The notes beneath the pieces were generated by a model. It had not been told where the DNA came from. It ran no database searches and was given only the letters and a program-made list of their open reading frames with translations. A DNA stretch of 64,000 nucleotides. It comes from JAEUJM01 sp044221555. GTDB taxonomy: Bacteria > Actinomycetota > Acidimicrobiia > Acidimicrobiales > DATDAH01. Shown in pieces: positions 48,696 to 56,808 of the stretch; position 1 is the stretch's first letter; each line of letters opens with the position of its first letter. The stretch spans positions 1 to 64,000 of the forward strand of contig JBGAOY010000011.1 of NCBI GenBank assembly GCA_044221555.1, given 5' to 3'. The position numbers and the translations under genes were made by a program.

Positions 48696-51070
48696 TCGGC
48701 CCTCAGGGCCTGGGCGGGATGCTGTCGGCTGACCCGCTGTCCGGCCAGCAGGCCGGCGAGGGCCAGCAGCAGCACCGTGGCCGCGCCGGCAACCACGAGC
48801 GGGCCCCAGGGCACCGCGATGTCCGACGCCACGCCCAGGTCCGACGCCGTGGCCGACCAGGCCAGGCGGCCGATGACGACGCCGGCCGGGACACCCAGGA
48901 CCAGCCCGATCGCGGCGAGGGTGGCCGCTTGCCAGCAGAGCACGCCGCGCAGCTGAGCCGGCGTGAAGCCGATGGCGGCGAGGACACCCAGCTCTCGCTG
49001 GCGTCGCCGGGGGATGCTGAGGGCGGCGTGGGCCACGGCGACGACGGCCAGAGCGACGAGGAAGCCCGCCAGCATCTCGGGCAGGCGATCCACCTGGGTC
49101 AGGCGCTGGATCTCACCGGGGAGGCGGGCGACGGTGGGGGCGTCCCCGGCCGCCTCGGAGAGCCAGGCGTCGGCGGCCTGCTGGTCGACCCCCGGCGCCC
49201 AGCGCAGGATCAATCGGTGGAACCCCTCGCTGTCGGTCGGGTCGTCGAGTCGGGCGATCCCGGCGGCCGTGAGCGCCGCGCCGTCGGCGAGCGCCACGGG
49301 GTCGTCGAGGGTCGGGAACACCCCTCGCCCGACGATTCGCAGCTCCTGCGGGCCGGATGGGCTCTCGGCCTCCACGGTGTCGCCGATGTGGAGGCCTCGG
49401 CGCGAGAGGGTGGTGGCCCCCAGCACGACCTCGTCGGCCGCCCGGGGCGGGCGTCCGGCCACGACGGTCGGTTCGATGGATCCCTTGCGCGGGTCGAGGG
49501 CCACGCTGTCGACCGCCTGCCCCGCGATCACCAGCTTGACGAACGTCCCCCGGGCGACGGCGGCGACGTCGCCGTCATGGTCCGCCAGGGCGGCGCGAAC
49601 CGCAGGCGATCCGGTGACCGCTGCGTCCCAGCCCCAGCCCCATCGCTCGGGGCTGGCCACGAGTCGGTCGAGGGAGGCGCCGAAGACCAGCGTCGCCACG
49701 AGGCCCGCGGCGCCCACCGCGGCGCCGACGATGGCGGGGCGGACCGGGACCGCATGGCGCCCGCGCCCGGGGTCGGTGGCCATCTGGACGCCCATGGTCG
49801 CGGTCGGCCGCATCCCACCGGCCCTGGCCGCGGCGCTGAGCGACCGCGAGCGCTCACCGACGAGCTCGATCCGCCGGCCGGCGTCGGTGCGTGCGGTCAG
49901 GCGCCACCCGGCCACTGCGGCCAGGAGGAACACCGCGAGGACGATCGCCAGCGCGCCGACGCCGAGCACCGCCGGGTCGACGCGCAGCCCGGGGCTGGGC
50001 TCGGCCCGGCGACCGAGGCCGATCGGGAACTGCGACGACGCGACCACGGCCACGCCGACACCGGCGATGGCGCCGGCCCCGCCGGCGGTGAGCAGCGGCA
50101 GGGCGAGCGACGCGACGCGAGCGCTGCGGGTCATGCCGAGGTGGCGCCGGACCGCGTCGTCAGCGGCGCCCCCGCCGATGTGACGAGTGGTGGCCAGCGC
50201 CAGGGCCACGAGGCCGGCGGCGGCGATGGCGCCGCCGAAGAGGGCCAGGCCCACGCTGAGGACCCGCAGCGAGCTCCGCAACCCGGTGAACCCCGTCACC
50301 GGCTGGAACTGGGGCGCCGGGCCGCCCTCGTAGATCTCGCGCACCGAGGCGTCGAACGCGTCGATGTCGGCGTCGCCGCGACGCAACGAGGCTGCCACGA
50401 GGTAGCCAGGGAAGCTGCCGACGCGGTCGTGGTACCGACGGTCGAACGCCGGGGTCAGGACGAGCACGCTCGGATCGTCAGTCGCGGCCGCCACGTCGCC
50501 GACGTTGCGGGTGATCCCTGTCACCTCGAGCCGCACCACGGGACCTGACGGGTCGGGAGCCCCGTCGCCGGACTGCAGGTCGTCGATCTGGTCGGGTGCC
50601 CACGCGGTCAAGGTCAGGGTGTCGCCGACGGTCACGCCCAGAAGGCGCGCCTGGGTCTCGTTGACGCTCACCTCCTCGGGCGCGGCCGGATCGGCGCGGC
50701 GGCCTTCGATCACCCGCGAGCGCAGGAACCGTGTGCCGAAGTTGCCGTCGAGGCTCGCCCCGATCGGCACGAACACACCTGGGTCGGGACCGGTCAAGGC
50801 GTACTGGCGCAGCACCGTCAGTTGGTCGACCTGGGGCAGCGCCGCCACCTGCTCGACGCGGTCCGTGCCCGGTCCCACGATGGCGAAGCTGTCGGGAGTG
50901 GCGCGGGCGTAGGTGACGTACCGGTCGAGCGCGGTGCTGGTGCGGTGGGCGCCAGCCAGCACCGCGAGGGCGGTACCGCCCACGACCGCGACGGTGGCGG
51001 CGAGCGCCAGGTGCGCCCGCCACCGGTGGCGAAGCTCGTGGCCAGCGCACGTGCGTGCCGCGCTCGTCAT
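48692..51070 (-). CDS. FtsX/MacB-type ABC transporter permease (P2)
   Basis: 792 residues, closest in the cluster to P1: both carry a KGSIEP(T/V)VVAGRPP stretch, a GRGRHA/GRGRRATPVRP(A) stretch, matching FtsX cores (ADDAVRRHLGMTRSARVASL; RRRQRELGVLAAIGFTPAQLRG) and the end ALRAE, so they are a tandem duplication. Two outer domains flank the central four-helix block. The ATG overlaps the P1 stop (ATGA, 51067-51070), so translation is coupled. No substrate can be named. Confidence 0.88.
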   Translation of the reverse strand: MTSAARTCAGHELRHRWRAHLALAATVAVVGGTALAVLAGAHRTSTALDRYVTYARATPDSFAIVGPGTDRVEQVAALPQVDQLTVLRQYALTGPDPGVFVPIGASLDGNFGTRFLRSRVIEGRRADPAAPEEVSVNETQARLLGVTVGDTLTLTAWAPDQIDDLQSGDGAPDPSGPVVRLEVTGITRNVGDVAAATDDPSVLVLTPAFDRRYHDRVGSFPGYLVAASLRRGDADIDAFDASVREIYEGGPAPQFQPVTGFTGLRSSLRVLSVGLALFGGAIAAAGLVALALATTRHIGGGAADDAVRRHLGMTRSARVASLALPLLTAGGAGAIAGVGVAVVASSQFPIGLGRRAEPSPGLRVDPAVLGVGALAIVLAVFLLAAVAGWRLTARTDAGRRIELVGERSRSLSAAARAGGMRPTATMGVQMATDPGRGRHAVPVRPAIVGAAVGAAGLVATLVFGASLDRLVASPERWGWGWDAAVTGSPAVRAALADHDGDVAAVARGTFVKLVIAGQAVDSVALDPRKGSIEPTVVAGRPPRAADEVVLGATTLSRRGLHIGDTVEAESPSGPQELRIVGRGVFPTLDDPVALADGAALTAAGIARLDDPTDSEGFHRLILRWAPGVDQQAADAWLSEAAGDAPTVARLPGEIQRLTQVDRLPEMLAGFLVALAVVAVAHAALSIPRRRQRELGVLAAIGFTPAQLRGVLCWQAATLAAIGLVLGVPAGVVIGRLAWSATASDLGVASDIAVPWGPLVVAGAATVLLLALAGLLAGQRVSRQHPAQALRAE

Positions 51071-53448
51071 TCGGCTCGCAAGGCCTCGGCCGGGTGCCGG
51101 CGTCCCGCTCGAGCGCCGACCACCAGCCCGACGACGGCGAGCAGGGCCAGCACGCCCAGCCCGGCCGCGACCAGGTCGACCGCCGGAAGGACGAGGTCAT
51201 CGGCCACACCGAGGCCGGCGGCGGTGGCCGACCAGGTGAGCCGCCCGAGCACGATGCCTGCGGGGACGCCGAGCACGACGCCGATGACCCCGATGGTCAT
51301 GGCCTGCCAGCCGAGCACGGCGCGCAGTTGGCGGGGGACGAAGCCGAGTGTGGCCAGCATGCCCAGGTCGGCCCGGCGCCGCTTCGAGGAGGCGATCGAG
51401 GCGTGGGCGACAGCCATCACCGCCAGCAACAGGAGGAACCCGGCGAGCAGGTCGGGCAGGCGGTCGACCTGGGTGAGACGTCGTACCTCCACGGGCAACC
51501 GCGGCGTGCTCGGCGTCTCCTCGGCCTCCGGGTCGCCGCCCAGGGACGCGTTCGCCGCAGCCACGTCGACGCCGTCCGACCACCGCACGACGACCCGTTG
51601 GACGCCGTCCCCGTCGTCGGGGTCGTCGAGCTGTTGCGCGCCTTCGAAGGTGAGGGCGGCACCGTCGGCGAGCGGGTGGGTGTCCCCGACGTTCGGGAAC
51701 ACGCCCTGACCCACGATCCGGAGGCGTCGCGGGCCGGCCGATGACTGGGCGACCACCGTGTCGCCGATGGCCAGGCCATCGCGGGCCAGGGTGTCGGCCC
51801 CGAGCACCACCTCATCGGGCCCGTTCGGAGGCCGTCCGGCGACCACCACGGGCTCGATCGACCCCTTCGTGGAGCGGAGCCCGAGGGCCGAGACGGCCTG
51901 TGTGCCGATGGTCGCGTTGAAGTAGTACGCGTCGGCGGTGGCGTCGATGTCGTCCTCGCGCCGCTCGAGCACGGCCGCCGCGTGGTCGGTGGGCTCCACG
52001 CTGACGTCCCAGCTCCAGCCCCACTGGTGCGGGTCGACGACGAGCTCGTCCAGCGAGGCGCCGTAGACGAGGGCCGCCACCATGCCTGCGACCGCGACGA
52101 AGGCGCCGAGCACGGCTGGCCGGACCGGCGTGGCCCGGCGGCCGCGTCCTGGCTCGGTGGCCATGCGCACGCCCGTCACGGCGGCCGGCCCGAGCCCGAT
52201 GGTGGCCGCGAGCGAAGCCATCGAACGGGATCGGCTGGAGGCAAGCGTTCCCCGCACGGGATCGCCCGCCTTCGCCACGAGGCGGGCGGCGCTGATGACG
52301 GCCAGCACGATCAGCAGGACGAGCTGGGCGGTGGCGGCGAGGGCCAAGACGGCGACGTCGACGGTGGTGCCCGGGTCCGGCTCCAGCTGGCGTGCGATGC
52401 CGACGGGGAACCGGCCGGACAGGGCGATGGCGGCGAGCACCGCGATCGCCAGGCCGGCCAGCGTGGTGCCGGCGAGCGGGAGCGCGAGGGTGGCCACGCG
52501 TGCGCCGCGCGTCATGCCGATGTCGCGCCGCACGGCGTCGGCCTCGACCTTGGCCCCGATCTGACGGCCCGTGGCCAGCGCGAGGGCCACGGCGCCGGCG
52601 AGGGCCACCACGCCGGCGAACACCAACAGCCCGGCGGTGAGGACCCGCAGCGAACTGCGCAAGGGTGCGTCCACCGTGCCGGTCGGTAGCAGCTGCGTCT
52701 GCGTCGTGTCGCCGTACACCGCCTGGACGTCGGCCGCGAACGTCTCGATATCGGTACCCGGGCGCACGTCGGCCGCGGCGAGGAACCCCACGAAGGTGCC
52801 GATCTGCTCTCGGTACTCCTCGTAGAACCCCGGGGGCAGGATCACCACGCCGGGGTCGTCGGAGGTGTGGGCCACGTCGTCCTGCGATCGCGTGATCCCC
52901 ACGACCTTCAGCGAGACGGTGGGGCCGTCCGGGGCGCCGGGATCGCCGTCCGATCGCATGACCTCCATCTGCTCGGGGGTCATGGACGGAAGCGTGAGCG
53001 TGTCGCCGAGGTCGACCCCCAGCACCTCGGACTGGACACCGCTCAGCGCGACCTCGTCGACGGCGTCGTGAGCAGGCAATCGTCCCTGGATCACGAGCGG
53101 GCGGCCCAGCTCGGTGCCCACGGTGTCGTCCAGCTCGGCCGCGAACGGCACCATCGTGTCCCCGGTGTCGGCCAGCAGCGCCATCTGGTAGATGACGCCG
53201 AGTCGTTCGACCTCGGGCAGCGCCGCCAGCTGATCGAGGTGGGCCTGGTCGCTCGGACCGATCAGCACGAAGGCGTCGGCGGGGTTCGAGTACCCCAGGA
53301 AGCGGTCGAAGGCCGTGCCGGTGCGGTGGGCGCCGGCGACGAAGGTCAGCACCGTCGTGCCCACCACGGCCACGAGGAGCGCGAAGGCGAGGTGGGCACC
53401 TCGCTCCCTTCGCGCCTCGAGGCGAGCGCATCGCCAGGCCGCTCGCAC
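51067..53448 (-). CDS. FtsX/MacB-type ABC transporter permease (P1)
   Basis: 793 residues. Helix 1 (HLAFALLVAVVGTTVLTFVAG), outer domain 1 (to about 250), central helices, an FtsX core (EADAVRRDIGMTRGARVATLAL), outer domain 2 and the C-terminal core (KRRRADLGMLATLGFVPRQLRA) ending HPAEALRAE. First of five full permeases after the ATPase gene; GTG start at 53446-53448 with AGGGAG 9 nt upstream, 45 nt after the ATPase stop, so it has its own ribosome site while the later permeases rely on overlaps. Paralogue of P2. Confidence 0.88.
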   Translation of the reverse strand: MRAAWRCARLEARRERGAHLAFALLVAVVGTTVLTFVAGAHRTGTAFDRFLGYSNPADAFVLIGPSDQAHLDQLAALPEVERLGVIYQMALLADTGDTMVPFAAELDDTVGTELGRPLVIQGRLPAHDAVDEVALSGVQSEVLGVDLGDTLTLPSMTPEQMEVMRSDGDPGAPDGPTVSLKVVGITRSQDDVAHTSDDPGVVILPPGFYEEYREQIGTFVGFLAAADVRPGTDIETFAADVQAVYGDTTQTQLLPTGTVDAPLRSSLRVLTAGLLVFAGVVALAGAVALALATGRQIGAKVEADAVRRDIGMTRGARVATLALPLAGTTLAGLAIAVLAAIALSGRFPVGIARQLEPDPGTTVDVAVLALAATAQLVLLIVLAVISAARLVAKAGDPVRGTLASSRSRSMASLAATIGLGPAAVTGVRMATEPGRGRRATPVRPAVLGAFVAVAGMVAALVYGASLDELVVDPHQWGWSWDVSVEPTDHAAAVLERREDDIDATADAYYFNATIGTQAVSALGLRSTKGSIEPVVVAGRPPNGPDEVVLGADTLARDGLAIGDTVVAQSSAGPRRLRIVGQGVFPNVGDTHPLADGAALTFEGAQQLDDPDDGDGVQRVVVRWSDGVDVAAANASLGGDPEAEETPSTPRLPVEVRRLTQVDRLPDLLAGFLLLLAVMAVAHASIASSKRRRADLGMLATLGFVPRQLRAVLGWQAMTIGVIGVVLGVPAGIVLGRLTWSATAAGLGVADDLVLPAVDLVAAGLGVLALLAVVGLVVGARAGRRHPAEALRAE

Positions 53449-53493
53449 CGACCGTCGCTCCCTGGCCCGCCGGTCTCCGATCGAGGCGCCGGG

Positions 53494-54270
53494 CTACCGG
53501 GCGCCGGCGGGTTGCAGGGCCTCGTCGTCCTGTCCCACGATGCGCCCGTCCACCATGTGCACGATGCGGTCGGCGGCGGCGGCGACGTCGTCGTCGTGGG
53601 TGACCAGCAGAATGGTCTGGCCACCGGCGTGCAGGCGGCGGAACAGCTCCATGACCTCGGCGCCACCCTCGGAGTCGAGGGCGCCGGTGGGCTCGTCGGC
53701 CAGCAGCAGCGTGGGCTCGTTGGCCAGCGCCCGGGCGATGGCCAGCCGTTGGCGCTGACCGCCGGAGAGCACGCCCGGCGCGGCCTTCGCCTTGTCGGAC
53801 AGGCCCAGGAGGTCGAGGAGGTCGCGGGCGCGGGTCTCGGCCTGCTTGCGCTTCGAGCCGGCCACGATGGCGGGCAGGGCCACGTTCTCGAGCACGCTCA
53901 TGCCCTCGAGCAGGTTGAAGAACTGGAAGACGATCCCGATGTGGCGCCGGCGCATGCGGGCCAGGTCGTCCTCGCTGCGGCCGGTCACCTCGTCGCCGTC
54001 GAGGACGATCGTGCCCTCGTCGGCGCTGTCGAGTCCGGCCACCAGGTTGAGCAGGGTGGACTTGCCGCAGCCCGACGGGCCCATGACCGCCACGAACTCG
54101 CCCCGGGCCATCGTGAGGGTGGCTCCCCGCAGCGCCCGCACGGGTGCCCCTTCGGCCTCATAGGTCTTCCGGGCCCCGGCGACCTGGAGCACGGGCTCCT
54201 CCCCACCGGCCGTCGCCGCGTCGCCTGAGGTGGCGGGCCCGTCGCCGGTATCGGTGATCTCGTCACTCAT
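53494..54270 (-). CDS. ABC transporter ATP-binding protein (MacB/LolD type)
   Basis: 258 residues. An acidic N-terminal tail (about 30 residues) precedes a complete ATPase: Walker A GPSGCGKST, the Q-loop FQFFNLLEGMSVLENVALP, signature LSGGQRQRLAIARAL, Walker B LLLADEPTGALD and the H-loop LVTHDDD. The FQFFNLL and GALD strings are typical of LolD/MacB/FtsE-like domains that drive FtsX permeases. It is the only ATPase in the cluster and so probably serves all five permeases. The ATG overlaps the stop of the cyclase-regulator gene (ATGA, 54267-54270), tying transporter to signalling protein. Confidence 0.93.
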   Translation of the reverse strand: MSDEITDTGDGPATSGDAATAGGEEPVLQVAGARKTYEAEGAPVRALRGATLTMARGEFVAVMGPSGCGKSTLLNLVAGLDSADEGTIVLDGDEVTGRSEDDLARMRRRHIGIVFQFFNLLEGMSVLENVALPAIVAGSKRKQAETRARDLLDLLGLSDKAKAAPGVLSGGQRQRLAIARALANEPTLLLADEPTGALDSEGGAEVMELFRRLHAGGQTILLVTHDDDVAAAADRIVHMVDGRIVGQDDEALQPAGAR

Positions 54271-55643
54271 GAGGGTGCCTCCGCTGTGGTTGTCGACGGG
54301 TCGCCGGTGGCGGCCCGCGGGATCTTGTACGCCTGCACCGGGGTGGTGCGGCCCTTCACGGTCTCGGGCGGCAGGGTCTCGAGCTCGATGTCGAGCGTGA
54401 GCGCCTCGCGGGTCGGCTCGCTGATGACGGTCTCGCCGGCCTCGGCCCACTGCTGGAGCCGCTGGGTCAGGTTCACCGTGTCGCCCACGATGGTGTACTC
54501 GAGGCGCTCCTCGGAGCCGAGGAGCGCTGCGGCGGCCTCGCCGGTGGAGAGCCCGATGCCGAGGCCGAACGCCGGCAGGCCGGCCTCGGCCCAGCGGGCG
54601 TTCACCGCGTCCTGCGCGGCGTGCATGGCGGCCGCGGCCTGCACCGCGCGGTCGGCGTGGTCGGCCTGGGGGAAGGGTGCGCCGAACACCGCCATCACGG
54701 CGTCGCCCACGAACTGCATCACCGTGCCCTCCACGCCCAGGATGGCGTCGTTCATCGCGGCGCGGTGCTCGTTCAACTGCGTGGCCAGCTGGGTGGGCTC
54801 GGCGTGCTCGGCGATGCCCGAGTAGCCCCGGATGTCGGACATGAGCACGGTCACCACCACCTCGTCGCTCTCACCGATGCGCCGGCCCTCGAGCCGCAGC
54901 TTCTCGGCGATCCCACCGGGCAGGAGCCGGCTGAGGCTCTCACCCTGCTCCTCCCGGTCGACGATGGCCTGGTGCAGCATGCGCAGGCGGCGCAGCGAGC
55001 TGGCCGTGCCGGTGCTGGCCCCCTGGGCGAGCTTCAGGAACACCTGCTCGACGTCGGCGGCCACCGACTCCGGCGTGGTCTGCAGGCTGACGGCGATGGC
55101 CTTCATGGGCTTGCCCTCGGCCACCATGCGCAAGAGCTCCTCCTCGGCGGCACTGAGCTCGTTGTCGTCGGTGACCGGTTGGACGAGGGCGTTGACGATG
55201 GCGGGGTCGAGGGCGGAGCCGCCGGTGGCCACCGCCCGGATGGCCTGCACCAGCTGGTCGCCCTCGGCCAGGCGATCCTTCAACAGGTAGCCGTACCCGG
55301 CCGCGCCCTCGCTGAGCAGGGCGATGGCGTACTCGGGGTCGTCGTACTGCGAGAGGATCACCACCCCGGTGCCAGGGTGGCGCTTGCGCACCTCCTTGGC
55401 CGCCTCGATGCCCTCGCGCTGGAAGGTCGGCGGCATCCGGATGTCGGACACCACCACCTGGGGGGCGGCGGCCTCGGCGCCGGCGATGAGCTCGTCGTAG
55501 TCGGCGGCCACGCCCACGACCTCGAGGTCGGGCTGGCGCGCCACGAGGGCCTTCACCCCCTCACGGATGATGAGGTTGTCGTCGGCGAGGAAGACGGTGA
55601 TGGTCCCCTCCGTGGCGTTCGGTTCCCCTGGCACTGAGGGCAT
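54267..55643 (-). CDS. Response regulator fused to a class III nucleotide cyclase
   Basis: 458 residues. Receiver domain (about 15-135) with ADDN, phospho-acceptor Asp in VVVSDIRMPP and Lys in YLLKDRL; a remnant LuxR-type helix-turn-helix (about 155-215: LSAAEEELLRMVAEGKPMKAIA, ESVAADVEQVFLKLAQG) that has lost typical residues; then a class III cyclase domain (about 260-430) with metal Asps in VLMSDIRGYSG and FVGDAVMAVFG and the IVGDTVNLTQRL stretch. The usual purine-binding Lys before FVGD is Gln, so ATP versus GTP use is uncertain. It likely makes cyclic nucleotide when phosphorylated. ATG at 55643; in-frame GTGs just upstream are possible. First gene of the ABC unit. Confidence 0.9.
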   Translation of the reverse strand: MPSVPGEPNATEGTITVFLADDNLIIREGVKALVARQPDLEVVGVAADYDELIAGAEAAAPQVVVSDIRMPPTFQREGIEAAKEVRKRHPGTGVVILSQYDDPEYAIALLSEGAAGYGYLLKDRLAEGDQLVQAIRAVATGGSALDPAIVNALVQPVTDDNELSAAEEELLRMVAEGKPMKAIAVSLQTTPESVAADVEQVFLKLAQGASTGTASSLRRLRMLHQAIVDREEQGESLSRLLPGGIAEKLRLEGRRIGESDEVVVTVLMSDIRGYSGIAEHAEPTQLATQLNEHRAAMNDAILGVEGTVMQFVGDAVMAVFGAPFPQADHADRAVQAAAAMHAAQDAVNARWAEAGLPAFGLGIGLSTGEAAAALLGSEERLEYTIVGDTVNLTQRLQQWAEAGETVISEPTREALTLDIELETLPPETVKGRTTPVQAYKIPRAATGDPSTTTAEAPS

Positions 55644-55755
55644 TACACGCACAGCCCGGGGCCCGGGCCAAGGGCATCTGCATGTCGACCGGTGGTGGTG
55701 CCAGCCACACCCGCCTCCACTTGGTCGCACCCTTCCTCGGTCGACCCGTCGGCCC

Positions 55756-55789
55756 TACGGTGCGACCTGTCGATCGAAGACCTCGACAG
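55756..55789 (+). promoter_or_regulatory. Promoter and operator-like palindrome of the cNMP-binding gene
   Basis: TACGGT (55756-55761) is a candidate -10 box. Six bases on, CTGTCGA (55767-55773) and TCGACAG (55783-55789) form a perfect inverted repeat with a 9-nt spacer. It lies in the 158-bp divergent region between the cyclase and the cNMP-binding genes, ahead of the ribosome site AAAGGG. It could be a regulator site or an RNA hairpin in the leader. Confidence 0.35.
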
Positions 55790-55801
55790 AAAGGGTCGGT
55801 C

Positions 55802-56803
55802 ATGCGCATCGAGAAGTCAGTGACGTCGCTCTCGTGGATCCCCTCCGAGGCCATCAAGGGCCCGATGAAGGCACCGTTCGAGGCGGGGTTCACCCACTAT
55901 GACGAGGTGCCACCCGATGAGATCGGCGACATCCACGAGCTGCGCCGCGGTGACCGGTTCCGCTTCGTGAACCACCTGACCGCGTGGGTGGACGTGGAGG
56001 ACGGCGCCATCGTGGCCGCCGGCTTCGGTGAGAACAGCGGTGGGGTGGTGAACTCGACGACGGTCAAGGTGGGCCCGGCCCAGACGGTGTTCCAGCCCGG
56101 CGTGATGCCCGACCTCCAGGTCGGCCCCGACTGGGGTGCGGGGTCGGCGACCTTCACCCAGACCACTGGCGGCCGCACCGGGCTGCCCGCCCCTCGCCGG
56201 GTGAACCACCCGCCCTTCGTGCAGTGGCTGGCACCCTTGGTGTGGACCACGCTGTCGCTCACGATCGACGCCGACGGCACCTCGTCGTTCGAGGTGAAGG
56301 GGGCCAGCAAGTTCCCCCGTCACTGGGTCTACGGGGATGATCGCCAGATCGCGGCCAAGGCCGGCATGGCCGACTTCCGGGACTGGTACCACACGTCGTT
56401 CGGCAGGCACACGCCGTGGGGCGACGAGGACTCCCCGGCGCTCATCACCGCCGCCGAGACCGCGTTGGAGCGCCAGCTGTCGAAGACGATCATGCAGGGG
56501 GGCGCCAAGCCCAAGACGCGCAAGGTGAAGGAGGGCAAGGTGCTCACCGAGCAGGGAGCCGCCGGCGACGAGCTCTTCCTGCTGCTCGACGGGGTGCTCT
56601 CGGTCGAGGTGGACGGCGAGTCGCTGGCCGAGGTCGGGCCAGGAGCGATCCTGGGGGAGCGGGCCATCCTCGAGGGCGGGGCCCGCACCTCCACCCTGCG
56701 GGCGTTGACCCCGGTGAAGGTGGCGGTGGCCACCAAGGCCGAGATCGACCGCGACGCGTTGGCCGAGCTGAGCGAGGGTCACCGCCGCGAGGAAGCGCGG
56801 TAG
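55802..56803 (+). CDS. Cyclic-nucleotide-binding-domain protein with an unknown N-terminal domain
   Basis: 333 residues. The last 110 residues are a CAP-type cyclic-nucleotide-binding domain: VKEGKVLTEQGAAGDELFLLL, GVLSVEVDGESLAEVGPGA and the phosphate-binding cassette GERAILEGGARTSTLRA, with the conserved Gly-Glu and Arg. The N-terminal 220 residues form a beta-rich domain I do not recognise (WIPSEAIKGPMKAPFEAGF, HYDEVPPDEIGDIHELRRGDRF). No helix-turn-helix is seen, so it is a receptor protein but not a CRP-type activator. Ribosome site AAAGGG before the ATG at 55802. It diverges from the cyclase gene; producer and receptor of a cyclic nucleotide are thus back to back. Confidence 0.85.
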   Translation: MRIEKSVTSLSWIPSEAIKGPMKAPFEAGFTHYDEVPPDEIGDIHELRRGDRFRFVNHLTAWVDVEDGAIVAAGFGENSGGVVNSTTVKVGPAQTVFQPGVMPDLQVGPDWGAGSATFTQTTGGRTGLPAPRRVNHPPFVQWLAPLVWTTLSLTIDADGTSSFEVKGASKFPRHWVYGDDRQIAAKAGMADFRDWYHTSFGRHTPWGDEDSPALITAAETALERQLSKTIMQGGAKPKTRKVKEGKVLTEQGAAGDELFLLLDGVLSVEVDGESLAEVGPGAILGERAILEGGARTSTLRALTPVKVAVATKAEIDRDALAELSEGHRREEAR

Positions 56804-56808
56804 CAGGA

